This document shows, piece by piece, positions 34,116-41,917 of a DNA stretch of 64,000 nucleotides. Source of the DNA: VRUE01 sp963764365 (GTDB lineage Bacteria > Actinomycetota > Thermoleophilia > Solirubrobacterales > 70-9); contig CAVXSI010000012.1 in assembly GCA_963764365.1 (NCBI GenBank), positions 7,999-71,998 of the forward strand, given 5' to 3'. The first letter of the stretch is position 1; each line of letters begins with the position of its first letter. The notes beneath the pieces were generated by a model. It saw only the letters and a list, made by a program, of their open reading frames with translations, searched no databases and was not told where the DNA came from. The position numbers were made by a program, and so were the translations under genes.

Positions 34116-35558
34116 ATGAGGCTCCGCAACTACATCGGGGGGGCCTGGTGCGAGGCGGGCCGGGTGGAAGAGCTGGAGGATGTGGACCCAGCCACCGGGG
34201 AGGTCGTGGCGACGGTGCCGCTGTCGGGGGAAACTGAGATACGGGAAGCGATGGAAGCTGCGCGGGCGGCGCAGCCTGGCTGGCGGGCGGTGCCGCCGCA
34301 GCGGCGGGCGCGGGCGGTGCTGGCCCTGCGCGACGGGCTGCTGGAGCGCCGCGAGGAGCTGGCGGCGCTGGTCTGCGCCGACATGGGCAAGACGCTGGAG
34401 GATGCCGACGGCGAGGTCGGGCGCGGGATCGAGTCGGTCGAGTCGGCGGCAGCGATCCCCCACCTGCTGAAGGGCGAGACGCTGGAGGGGGTAGCCGAGG
34501 GCGTCGACGTCGAGCTGCTGCGCCAGCCGGTCGGAGTGGTGGCGGCGATCACCCCGTTCAACTTCCCGGCGATGATCCCGCTCTGGTTCCTGCCCTACGC
34601 GATCGCCTGCGGCAACTCGTTCCTGCTCAAGCCCTCCGAGCAGGACCCGCGGCCGGCGGCGCTGATCGCCGAGGTCGTCGACTCGGTCGCGGAGATCCCC
34701 GCCGGCGTCTTCAACCTCGTCCACGGCGGGCGCGAGGCGGTCGGCGCGATCCTCGACGAGCCGGGGATCGACGCGGTCTCCTTCGTCGGCCGGGCGGAGA
34801 CGGCGCGGATGGTGGCCGAGCGGGCCGCCGCGAGCGGCAAGCGGGCACAGGCGCTGGGCGGGGCGAAGAACTCGCTGGTCGTGATGCCCGACGCCGACCT
34901 CGAGCGGGCGCTGCCGGCGATCGTGGGCTCGGCCTTCGGCGCCGCCGGGCAGCGCTGCCTGGCCGGCTCTGTCTGCGTCGTGGTCGGCGACGAGGCGCGG
35001 CGAACGCGGGTGCGAGCGGCGCTGGTCGCCGCCGCCGGGGAGCTGAAGGTCGGCGCGGGCGACGATCCCGAGACCGACGTCTGCCCGATGGTCTCGGCCG
35101 CGGAGCGCGAGCGGATCGTCGCCGCGATCGGCCGCGCCGAGGGGGCCGGGGCGGAGCTGCTGCTCGACGGGCGGGGCGACGCCGGGCCCGTCGGAACGCT
35201 GCTCGGGCCGACGATCGCCGCCGTCGCCGACCACCAGTGCGAGCTGGCCCGCGAGGAGCTGTTCGGTCCCCTGCTGACTCTGGTCGAGGTGGCCGATCTC
35301 GACGCGGCACTCGAGTTCGTCAACGGCAGCCGCTACGGCAACGCGGGCGCGATCTTCACCCGTTCGGGCGAGTCGGCGCGGCGCTACCGCTACGGCGCGG
35401 ACGCCGGGATGCTCGGCGTCAACGTCGGTGTGCCGGCCCCGGTCGCCTGGTTCCCCTTCGCCGGCTGGGACGACTCATGCGACGGCGACCTGCACGCGAA
35501 CGGGACCGACGCGGTCGACTTCTATACGCGGAAGAAGGTCATCACCAGTCGCTGGTAG
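34116..35558 (+). CDS. mmsA: Methylmalonate-semialdehyde dehydrogenase-type CoA-acylating aldehyde dehydrogenase
   Basis: A 480-aa aldehyde dehydrogenase of the MmsA/IolA group. MRLRNYIGGAWCEAG opens the protein; ITPFNFPAMIPLWFLPYAIA, AQALGGAKNSLVVMPDADLE and FGAAGQRCLAGSVCVVVG (catalytic Cys) follow. The end GDLHANGTDAVDFYTRKKVI is diagnostic of MMSDH, which converts semialdehydes to acyl-CoA with release of CO2 from methylmalonate semialdehyde. In this context it may act on a 3-oxopropanoate-type semialdehyde. It follows potC on the same strand. ATG 34116 is chosen; a longer frame upstream only reads through the repeat. Confidence 0.9.
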   Translation: MRLRNYIGGAWCEAGRVEELEDVDPATGEVVATVPLSGETEIREAMEAARAAQPGWRAVPPQRRARAVLALRDGLLERREELAALVCADMGKTLEDADGEVGRGIESVESAAAIPHLLKGETLEGVAEGVDVELLRQPVGVVAAITPFNFPAMIPLWFLPYAIACGNSFLLKPSEQDPRPAALIAEVVDSVAEIPAGVFNLVHGGREAVGAILDEPGIDAVSFVGRAETARMVAERAAASGKRAQALGGAKNSLVVMPDADLERALPAIVGSAFGAAGQRCLAGSVCVVVGDEARRTRVRAALVAAAGELKVGAGDDPETDVCPMVSAAERERIVAAIGRAEGAGAELLLDGRGDAGPVGTLLGPTIAAVADHQCELAREELFGPLLTLVEVADLDAALEFVNGSRYGNAGAIFTRSGESARRYRYGADAGMLGVNVGVPAPVAWFPFAGWDDSCDGDLHANGTDAVDFYTRKKVITSRW

Positions 35559-35652
35559 GGCGGGGACGGGTGTCCCTCGCCCGGACAATCGCCGGTCTGA
35601 TGAGACCGGCGATTTGAGTATCCGCCCGTTCGAGGGACACCCGACCCCGCCC
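35558..35652. repeat. Palindromic intergenic repeat, family P2 (copy b, inverted)
   Basis: Outer arms GGGCGGGGACGGGTGTCCCTCG and their complement (one mismatch) enclose, on the minus strand, AACGGGCGGATACTC, the hairpin AATCGCCGGTCT/AGACCGGCGATT and TTGTCCGGGC. The core is identical to copy a, while the hairpin and arms have changed in a paired way. It starts at the mmsA stop codon. Confidence 0.78.
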
Positions 35653-35764
35653 GGCGCACGCCTACGGTCGGCGGGGGAGCGGGTCGGTGCGAAAAACAGG
35701 GCGCCGCTGCGCCGGAGGGACCCCCCACCCCTCCCTCACGAGCGCTTCGTTTGAGCGGGTGCGA
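35653..35764. other. GC-rich non-coding spacer between palindromes P2b and P4a
   Basis: An imperfect hairpin CCCTCACGAGCGCTTC / GAGCGGGTGCGAGGG lies at the right side. No gene is seen. With the flanking repeats it makes 424 bp of almost continuous palindromes between two convergent genes. Confidence 0.45.
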
Positions 35765-35819
35765 GGGGACGAGCCGGGAGTTGACCACCGTATTGGGCGG
35801 TTAACTCCCGGCACGTCCC
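35765..35819. repeat. Palindromic intergenic repeat, family P4 (copy a)
   Basis: GGGGACGAGCCGGGAGTT and AACTCCCGGCACGTCCCC pair over 18 bp with one mismatch. The inner segment matches P4b (49259) on the opposite strand at CCGCCC-ATA-GG-GG positions, including the GACGTGCCGG ends. Confidence 0.65.
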
Positions 35820-35843
35820 CCAGCGGCCGATTTGGAAGCCGAT

Positions 35844-35978
35844 GAGGGCCGGAGTGGCCCCGGCGGAGCCTCGCGGAGCGGGCACCGCAGAGTGATTCTT
35901 GCCGCGAAGCGGCTCCAGATTGGTGAGCGAAGCGTCAGCGAAGCGAACATGGGCTCCGGTGGAGCCACTCCGGCCCTC
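35844..35978. repeat. Structured palindromic repeat, family P1 (copy d), flanked by a 15-bp direct repeat
   Basis: Outer arms GAGGGCCGGAGTGGC and GCCACTCCGGCCCTC pair. The core CTCGCGGAGCGGGCACCGCA and hairpin TTGCCGCGAAGCGGC are conserved; the third hairpin has decayed into GGTGAGCGAAGCGTCAGCG. TGGAAGCCGATGAGG occurs at 35833-35847 and again at 35996-36010 inside the oxidase gene's 3' end, bracketing the element. Confidence 0.75.
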
Positions 35979-35982
35979 CTGG

Positions 35983-37428
35983 CTATCGCCCTATGTGGAA
36001 GCCGATGAGGCTGGGGATGCGGCTGATCAGGGAGCTGAGGGGGTGCGGGGCGCGAGCGGCCAGCTCGGCGTTCTCCTTGCTCGTCAGGGCCTTGCGGATC
36101 AGCTCTCCGCCCAACCAGTGGAAGGGCTCGGGCGGGACGCGTTGGGGAGCCGGGTCCACGAAGGGGAGCCTGGACGGGGCGTCGCGGCGGTCGAGGGCGA
36201 GCGAGGCGAGGGTTCTGGCGACCATTTGGGACGGGCCGACTCCGTTGCCGGTGTAGCCGGCTGCGGCGAAGGTGCGGCTGCCTCGCAGGGGGACGACGAT
36301 CGGGATATGGGTCGGGGAGACGTCGATCGGGCCGCCCCAGGCGTGGGTGATCCGCTTGCCGGCCAGGTCGGGGAAGTACTCGCGGAGGCGCGCCGCTGCT
36401 CCATCGACGATCTCGCGGTCGATCTCGGAGCGACCGTGGGTGCGGGCCCCCATCGCGATCCGGCCGCCGCCCCAGCCGAAGGCGATGCGGCCGTCGGGGG
36501 TGGTGCGGAAGTAGTCGACCAGGGCGCGGCCGTCGGTGATGCACTCGCCGCCGGTCCAGCCGATCCCCTCGAGCAGCTCGGGCACCGGCTCGGTGAGGAC
36601 GACATGCGAGGAGCTGACGGTGAGCGAGTCGCGCAGCGGGCCGTGAGGCGCCTTCGCCGCGCCGCCGATCGCGACGACCGCGGCCCCCGCCCGCACCGCG
36701 CCGCGATCGGTCCGCGCGACGACCCCACCGCCGGCCGGATGTTGCTGCTTTTTCCGGTCCATAGCCGTGACAAAGCTGCAATCGGCGCCCAGCCGCCGCA
36801 CGGGCGAGCGCTCGTAGACCTCCACCCCGGCGGCGAGCAGTCGCTCGCGCAGGCCCAGCGCCAGGCGCGCCGGCTGCACCGTCGCCGAGTCGGGGTAGAG
36901 CGCCCCCGCGCGGAACGCGGGCGAAGCGCAGCGCGCAGCCACCTCGCCCCGGTCGAGCTCCCGCACCGCCTCGCCCTCGCCCAGCTCGCGACACACCGCA
37001 ACCGCCTCGTCCCAGATCCCGTCGTGCGCCGGCGCAGTCGACACCTGGAGGTAGCCGCCGCGGCGGAACCAGGCATCGACCCGCTCGTCCCGGCAGAATG
37101 CCTCGATCCCGGCGACGGCCTCGCTGGACGCCCGCCCCACTTCAAGCGCCGCCCGATCCCCCCACCGCTCCCGCATGTTCGGCAGCGAGAACCACATCAC
37201 GTTGCAGAACCCCCCGTTCCGCCCACTCGGCCCATGTCCGCAGACATCCGCCTCGACCAAGGCCACGGAAGCGTTCGGCTCCAGCTTCTTGACCAGCCAG
37301 GCGGTCCAGAGCCCCGTGTACCCGCCGCCCACCACCACCACATCCGCGCTCCGCTCCCCAACCAGCTCCGGCATCGCAGTGACGGGGCCCGCCTCCTCCA
37401 GCCAATAACCGTGAGCGGTGTGCTTCAT
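35983..37428 (-). CDS. FAD-dependent oxidoreductase, DAO family (gamma-glutamylputrescine oxidase-like)
   Basis: A 481-aa flavoprotein. The dinucleotide-binding motif is ADVVVVGGGYTGLWTAWLVKK, with ALVEADVCGHGPSGRNGGF binding the FAD. The C-terminal FAD contact is FAAAGYTGNGVGPSQMVA, and ITHAWGGPIDVSPTH fits the DAO fold. The PuuB/OrdL group oxidises glutamylated putrescine or other secondary amines. Neighbouring Pot-type transporter and aldehyde dehydrogenases support a polyamine or amino-acid substrate, but no glutamate-putrescine ligase (PuuA) is seen. It is convergent with mmsA across the 424-bp palindrome-rich gap. Confidence 0.85.
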   Translation of the reverse strand: MKHTAHGYWLEEAGPVTAMPELVGERSADVVVVGGGYTGLWTAWLVKKLEPNASVALVEADVCGHGPSGRNGGFCNVMWFSLPNMRERWGDRAALEVGRASSEAVAGIEAFCRDERVDAWFRRGGYLQVSTAPAHDGIWDEAVAVCRELGEGEAVRELDRGEVAARCASPAFRAGALYPDSATVQPARLALGLRERLLAAGVEVYERSPVRRLGADCSFVTAMDRKKQQHPAGGGVVARTDRGAVRAGAAVVAIGGAAKAPHGPLRDSLTVSSSHVVLTEPVPELLEGIGWTGGECITDGRALVDYFRTTPDGRIAFGWGGGRIAMGARTHGRSEIDREIVDGAAARLREYFPDLAGKRITHAWGGPIDVSPTHIPIVVPLRGSRTFAAAGYTGNGVGPSQMVARTLASLALDRRDAPSRLPFVDPAPQRVPPEPFHWLGGELIRKALTSKENAELAARAPHPLSSLISRIPSLIGFHIGR

Positions 37429-37478
37429 GGGCTGTTGTGAGTCTGCCAGGGCCGCATCTCGCGCGGGAGGCGTCGGGC

Positions 37479-37590
37479 GGGGGTGTCCTGCGTCGCCCGG
37501 AGGGAAGGGTGGGGGTGTCCTGCGTCGCTCGGTGGGAAGGGTGGGGGTGTCCTGCGTCGCTCGGTGGGAAGGGTGGGGGTGTCCTTCGAA
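37479..37590. repeat. 32-bp tandem repeats (three and a half copies)
   Basis: Units starting GGGGGTGTCCTGCGTCGC begin at 37479, 37511 and 37543, with a partial copy at 37575. The unit corresponds to the left arm of palindrome P2c, so the array looks like local amplification of one arm. The first unit differs at a few bases. Spacers are absent, so it is not a CRISPR. Confidence 0.85.
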
Positions 37591-37691
37591 CCGGCGGATA
37601 CTCGGAGCGGCCGGCTCACCGGCGCTTCAGCCCGGCAGGCGATTCGTCGCCGGACGCGAGTCGGGGCGAGGGACACCCCCGCCCTTCCCAC
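37564..37691. repeat. Palindromic intergenic repeat, family P2 (copy c)
   Basis: GTGGGAAGGGTGGGGGTGTCC pairs with GGACACCCCCGCCCTTCCCAC. Inside, CCGGCGGATACTCGG corresponds to the family core AACGGGCGGATACTC. The inner hairpin is more degenerate. It ends 22 bases before the enolase-superfamily start codon. Confidence 0.7.
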
Positions 37692-37712
37692 TGCGGGACA
37701 TAAACTGACCCC

Positions 37713-38774
37713 GTGGCAACCTTCGACGCCTTCGCCGACCTGCCGCTGGAGATCGACGGCTACGAGCTGGAGGGGCTCGAATACAAGACCCCCGGCTTCG
37801 AACGCCTCAGCACCACCATCCAGCTGCACGGCGCCGGCGAGACCGGCCTCGGCGAGGACGTCACCTACGACGCGCTCGACCACGTCGCCCTGCAGGACGC
37901 CGGCCCGGCCCTCGACCTGACCGGCCACGCGACGCTCGGCGAGTTCTGCGAGTTCATCGGCGGCGTCGACACCTTCCCGGCCGAGCCGCAGCGCGACGTC
38001 TCGCGCCGCTACCGCCGCTGGGCCTTCGAGTCGGCGGCGCTCGACCTGGCGCTGCGCCAGGCGGGGAAGGGAATCGCCGAGGCGCTGGGCCGCGAGCCGC
38101 GCCCGGTCACCTTCGTCTGCTCGATGCGGCTCGCCGGCGGCCCCGACGAGCCCTCCTCGATCGAGACCCTGCGCCGCAAGCTCGACCCCTACCCCGGCCT
38201 GCGCTTCAAGCTCGATCCGGTCAACGACTGGACCGACGAGCTGATCGCCGCTCTGGTCGAGACCGGCGCCGTCGACTCGCTCGACCTCAAGGGCTTCTAC
38301 AAAGGCACCGTCGTCGACGTCGAGACCGACCCCGAACTGTACGCGAAGCTGATCGAGGCCTTCCCCGACGCCTGGCTGGAGGACCCCGACGTCAACGAGG
38401 AGACGCGGCCGATCCTCGAGCCGGTCCGCGACCGCCTCACCTGGGACGCGCCGATCCACTCGATCGCCGACATCGAGGCGCTGCCCTGGCAGCCGAAGAT
38501 GGTCAACGTCAAGCCCTCGCGGATCGGCGGACTGCGCGACCTCTGCGAGACCTACGACCACTGCGCCGAGCACGGGATCGGCGCCTACGGCGGCGGCCAG
38601 TGGGAGCTCGGCGTCGGCCGCGGCCAGATCCAGGTCCTCGCCTCGCTCTTCCACCCCGACACGCCGAACGACACCGCTCCGCGCGGGTACAACGAAGCCG
38701 ACCCGCCCGTCGGCCTGCCGACCAGCCCACTCGAACCCAAGCCGTCGCCGACCGGCTTCCGCTGGGACGACTGA
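37713..38774 (+). CDS. Enolase-superfamily protein (mandelate racemase/muconate-lactonizing-like)
   Basis: A 353-aa protein starting at GTG 37713. The C-terminal barrel reads LRFKLDPVNDW, SLDLKGFYKG, AWLEDPDVNEE (metal-binding Glu-Asp), MVNVKPSRIGGLRDL (Lys of the VxxKxxRxGG motif) and GQWELGVGRGQIQVL. The second Lys lies in a KLD context, unlike typical KxK racemases. The reaction is unknown. It is first in a rightward pair with ferritin (9-base gap). Confidence 0.8.
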   Translation: MATFDAFADLPLEIDGYELEGLEYKTPGFERLSTTIQLHGAGETGLGEDVTYDALDHVALQDAGPALDLTGHATLGEFCEFIGGVDTFPAEPQRDVSRRYRRWAFESAALDLALRQAGKGIAEALGREPRPVTFVCSMRLAGGPDEPSSIETLRRKLDPYPGLRFKLDPVNDWTDELIAALVETGAVDSLDLKGFYKGTVVDVETDPELYAKLIEAFPDAWLEDPDVNEETRPILEPVRDRLTWDAPIHSIADIEALPWQPKMVNVKPSRIGGLRDLCETYDHCAEHGIGAYGGGQWELGVGRGQIQVLASLFHPDTPNDTAPRGYNEADPPVGLPTSPLEPKPSPTGFRWDD

Positions 38775-38783
38775 AAGGACCAG

Positions 38784-39317
38784 ATGCCCGACCAGAGCTT
38801 CGCCGCCACCCTCAACGAGCAGGTCGCCTACGAGTTCGGCGCCCAGCAGCAGTACATCGCGGTCGCCGTCTACTACGACGGCGAGACCCTGCCCCAGCTC
38901 GCCTCCTTCTTCTACCGCCAGGCGCTGGAGGAGCGCAACCACGCGATGATGCTGATCCAGTACCTGCTCGACGCCGGCCACCCGATCGAGGTGCCGGGAG
39001 TCGAGTCGCCGCAGAGCGGCTTCGCCGACACGATCGAGCCGGTGCGACTGGCGCTCGAGCAGGAGAAGCGGGTCAGCGACCAGATCGCAAACCTGGCCCG
39101 GCTGGCGCGCGAGGAGGGCGACTACCAGGGCGAGCAGTTCATGCAGTGGTTCATCAAGGAGCAGGTCGAGGAGGTCTCCAGCATGTCGGACCTGCTGAAG
39201 ATCGTCGAACGGGCGAAGGACGACCCGATGCGGGCGGAGGAGTACCTGGCGCGTGAGCAGGTCGGCGACAGCGGCGCCGACCCGACCGCGCCCGAGGCGG
39301 CGGGCGGCGCGCTCTAG
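38784..39317 (+). CDS. Ferritin (non-heme, bacterial type)
   Basis: A 177-aa ferritin that stores iron as ferric mineral. The ferroxidase ligands appear as LNEQVAYEFGAQQQYIA (first Glu), ALEERNHAMMLIQYL (ExxH) and EEGDYQGEQFMQWFIKEQVEE (ExxxQ and Glu). A GAAAGGACCAG segment precedes the ATG. It follows the enolase-like gene by 9 bases. The C-terminal 15 residues are a flexible Ala/Gly-rich tail. The iron permease and DtxR-type regulator are about 35 kb away. Confidence 0.93.
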   Translation: MPDQSFAATLNEQVAYEFGAQQQYIAVAVYYDGETLPQLASFFYRQALEERNHAMMLIQYLLDAGHPIEVPGVESPQSGFADTIEPVRLALEQEKRVSDQIANLARLAREEGDYQGEQFMQWFIKEQVEEVSSMSDLLKIVERAKDDPMRAEEYLAREQVGDSGADPTAPEAAGGAL

Positions 39318-39328
39318 CCAGCGGAAGC

Positions 39329-40123
39329 TCAGCCGAGCCAGCCGGCTCGCTTGCGCAGCGCGGTGATGCGGCGGAACTCGGCTATGTCCTCCCGCAGGGC
39401 CGCGGGAGCGGGTGCGGGTAGGAAGCGCGCCGGGAGCGGCGACTCGACCACTCCGTCCTCGCCCTTGGCGACTCGGTAGGCGCGGGCGCCGCGCTGGGCG
39501 GTCACGGCCGAGGGGGTGCCGGTCCCCTCCCAGAGCAGGCCGGCGTAGTCGTCGAGCCCGTAGCCGTCGGGCATCCCGTTGCCGACCGCGTCGAGATAGG
39601 CGGCCCGGCGGTCCGGTTCGTTGTTGTAGTGGACGCAGAGGCTGCCGGGGATCAGGCCGAGGCCGGCGCCCGGTTCGGGGCGCCCGGAGGACTTGGTGAT
39701 CCCGACCTCGAACCAGCACATCGCGCCGGCGCTCTGGCCGGCGAGGACGACTCCGTTGCGCCAGGCGAGGCTGAGGATCGCGCCCAGATCGTGCGCCTCC
39801 CAGACCGCCAGCAGGTTGAGCAGGCTGCCGCCGCCGACGTAGATCAGATCCTGCTCGAGCAGGTGGTCGCGCAGCTCCATCGGCCGGCTGCCGAGCCTGA
39901 ACAGCGAGAGGTCGGAGAGATCGCAGGGACGCTCGCCGAAGGCGGCGTAGAAGCGGGCGATCTGCTCGGAGGTGTCGCCGCTGGCGGTCGGCAGGATGCA
40001 GATCCGCGGCCGGCGTCCTGCCCGCGTCGTCGCCAGCCTCAGCATCAGCTCGCAGACCGCCCGGTCCGCCGGGCGCGAGGTGAAGTCGTGGCCGCCGAGG
40101 GTGAGGATCCGGGTCGTGATCAT
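39329..40123 (-). CDS. Peptidase S51 (peptidase E/cyanophycinase-like), first of two paralogues
   Basis: A 264-aa serine peptidase of the dipeptidase E family. VLAGQSAGAMCWFE holds the nucleophile Ser in the SAGA loop. DLIYVGGGSLLNLLAVWE and RICILPTASGDTSEQIARFYAAF are family motifs. It has no signal peptide and so is cytoplasmic, and may cleave Asp-containing dipeptides. The next gene upstream is a paralogue (40180-40947). ATG 40123 lies 7 bases from palindrome P5c. Confidence 0.87.
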   Translation of the reverse strand: MITTRILTLGGHDFTSRPADRAVCELMLRLATTRAGRRPRICILPTASGDTSEQIARFYAAFGERPCDLSDLSLFRLGSRPMELRDHLLEQDLIYVGGGSLLNLLAVWEAHDLGAILSLAWRNGVVLAGQSAGAMCWFEVGITKSSGRPEPGAGLGLIPGSLCVHYNNEPDRRAAYLDAVGNGMPDGYGLDDYAGLLWEGTGTPSAVTAQRGARAYRVAKGEDGVVESPLPARFLPAPAPAALREDIAEFRRITALRKRAGWLG

Positions 40124-40129
40124 GCGAGC

Positions 40130-40172
40130 GCGTTCGCGTTTTGTCGCGGATAAGGGAACAAACCGCGAACGC
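40130..40172. repeat. Short palindromic repeat, family P5 (copy c)
   Basis: GCGTTCGCGTTTTGT and ACAAACCGCGAACGC enclose CGCGGATAAGGGA. It separates the two S51 peptidase paralogues, between the stop of one and the ATG of the next. Copies a and b share the ends and the TTGT/ACAA shoulder. Confidence 0.62.
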
Positions 40173-40179
40173 GGTCCAT

Positions 40180-40947
40180 TCAGGCCGCGGCCGCGGTCGA
40201 CATCGCCTCGGGCAGCGGCGCCTGGCGTGCGGCGGCAGCGTTCCCGAGATACGCCGTCGCGATCCCCATCTCGACGACGCGGCCGCCGACCGCGTCGAGC
40301 CGGTAGCCACGCGCCTCGGGGCGCGAAGTCACCACCCTGCTCAGCTCGGTGCCGGTGAAGTGCAGCGCGGCGCCGTCCTCGGCGGCGTAGCCGCTGCGCA
40401 TCCCGGCGCGGAGGAGGTCGAGGTAGGCGCGGCGGCGATTCGAGCCGCGCTCGTAGTGGACGCAGTTGCTGAACGGCAACAGCCCGAGCCCCTCGACCTT
40501 GCGCGGGGCGCCGTGGAACCCGGTCACCGCCTGCTCGAACCAGCACAGCGAGCCGGCCGAGAGGCCGCAGAGGACGACCCCGCGCTCCCAGGCTTCGCGC
40601 AGGATCGCGTCGATCCCGTGCGCCTGCCAGACGCCGAGCAGGCTGATCACGCTGCCGCCGCCGACGTAGATCAGATCCTGTTCGAGCAGGTGCGCGCGCA
40701 GATCCTCCGGGCCCTGCTCGCGGCGGAACAGCGAGATGTGGCTGGCCTCGCAGCGCTCGGCCGGGAAGGCGCGGTAGAAGCGGACCACGTAGTGGTCGGC
40801 GTCGCCGCTCGCCGAGGGCATGAAGCAGACCTTGGGGCGCGGCTGCGGGCAGAGGCCGAGGACGTAGTCGTCGAGCAGCGGGTTGCCCGACTCCATCGAG
40901 AAGCCGCCCCCGCCGAAGGCGACTATCTGGCGCAGAGTCTCGTCCAT
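40180..40947 (-). CDS. Peptidase S51, second paralogue
   Basis: A 255-aa paralogue of the next gene. VVLCGLSAGSLCWFEQ has the nucleophile Ser, with LSAGS in place of QSAGA. DLIYVGGGSVISLLGVWQ and KVCFMPSASGDADHYVVRFYRAF are shared with the partner. The longer upstream frame (to 41148) has no homology, so ATG 40947 (MDETLRQIVAFGGGGF) is chosen. The C-terminus ends in an Ala-rich tail. It is divergent from the TetR cluster. Confidence 0.86.
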   Translation of the reverse strand: MDETLRQIVAFGGGGFSMESGNPLLDDYVLGLCPQPRPKVCFMPSASGDADHYVVRFYRAFPAERCEASHISLFRREQGPEDLRAHLLEQDLIYVGGGSVISLLGVWQAHGIDAILREAWERGVVLCGLSAGSLCWFEQAVTGFHGAPRKVEGLGLLPFSNCVHYERGSNRRRAYLDLLRAGMRSGYAAEDGAALHFTGTELSRVVTSRPEARGYRLDAVGGRVVEMGIATAYLGNAAAARQAPLPEAMSTAAAA

Positions 40948-41120
40948 CGTCCAATGGTCGCCCCGGACGCCGCGTTCGTCGTTGTACAGCGGTCCGAAGT
41001 TTTCGGTAGCCCGCTCGCCCACATGTACAGTGCCTGGGGATGCGCGGGGTGGCGCATCTGCCGGCGGCATCCCGATGCCGTTCCCAGCCGAAGTCGCATT
41101 GTCGGATCGGTACTGATTCG

Positions 41121-41149
41121 TCCACAGAATGCTGTTCAGGGTGTACAAT
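41121..41149 (+). promoter_or_regulatory. Possible promoter of the TetR cluster
   Basis: TCCACA at 41121 and TACAAT at 41144 with a 17-base spacer stand 39 bases before the first TetR ATG. The -10 is good, the -35 poor. TGTACA motifs occur here and near 41024, possibly operator half-sites. Confidence 0.35.
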
Positions 41150-41187
41150 CGCGTTTACCGAACACGGTTGTCTCAGAGGAGCCCGGC

Positions 41188-41913
41188 ATGTCACCACCCG
41201 CCAATCGCAGCGCATCGGCAACTCAAGACCTCAGCGGGGTGATCGAGAGGGAGCTCCTCCCGGCCGGCCGCGAGGCGCTCGCCGAGCCGTTGGTCGCCCA
41301 CTCCCAGCGGGAACGAATCCTCGTCGCGATGGCCGACGCCTGCGCCGGCAAGGGCTACAGCGCGACGACGATCGCCGACGTCTGCAAGCCGGCCGGCGTC
41401 TCCCGCGCCACCTTCTACGAGCTGTTCAAGGACAAGGAGGACTGCTTCCACGCCGCGATGGAGGTATCGCTCGCCGACGCGATGGGGCGGATCGTCGCCG
41501 TCTACTCGCCCGACAAGCCGTGGGCGACGACGGTGCGCGACGCCGCCGCCGCCTTCCTCGACCTGCTGGCGAGCAGGCCCGCCTTCGCCCGCATGGCGCT
41601 GGTCGAGGCGCCGGCCTCCGGCGAGCGCGCCTTCCAGCTCTACGCCTCCGGCAAGCGGGTCCTGCAGTCGCTGCTCGATCGCGGCCGCGAGGATCCGGTC
41701 GAGGAGGAAGCGATCCCCTCCAGCGCCGGCCGAGCCGCACTCTCGGGCGCCGAGGCGCTGATCGTCGGCCAGATCCTCGCCGGCAACGCCGAACGGCTGC
41801 GCGAGCTGCTGCCCGACGTCGTCTACATCACCACCGTTCCCTACCTCGGGCAGGACGAGGCGCTGCGCCAGTCCAGGGAGGCCGAGAAGCTTCTCAGCTC
41901 CCCCGGAGGCTGA
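41188..41913 (+). CDS. TetR-family regulator, first of three tandem paralogues
   Basis: A 241-aa one-component repressor. A 35-residue N-terminal extension precedes the HTH (ILVAMADACAGKGYSATTIADVCKPAGVSRATFYELFKDKEDCFHAAM). The C-terminal ligand domain ends LPDVVYITTVPYLGQDEALR. AGAGGAG lies just upstream of the ATG. It is followed 4 bases later by a second TetR. The ligand and targets are unknown; the divergent S51 peptidase is a candidate. Confidence 0.9.
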   Translation: MSPPANRSASATQDLSGVIERELLPAGREALAEPLVAHSQRERILVAMADACAGKGYSATTIADVCKPAGVSRATFYELFKDKEDCFHAAMEVSLADAMGRIVAVYSPDKPWATTVRDAAAAFLDLLASRPAFARMALVEAPASGERAFQLYASGKRVLQSLLDRGREDPVEEEAIPSSAGRAALSGAEALIVGQILAGNAERLRELLPDVVYITTVPYLGQDEALRQSREAEKLLSSPGG

Positions 41914-41917
41914 CCGG

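Noticed and set aside
37479..37590. CRISPR array
   Set aside because: 32-bp units without spacers; they copy an arm of the neighbouring palindrome.
40948..41148. N-terminal extension of the second S51 peptidase
   Set aside because: The extra 67 residues have no family match and cover the likely promoter region of the TetR cluster.
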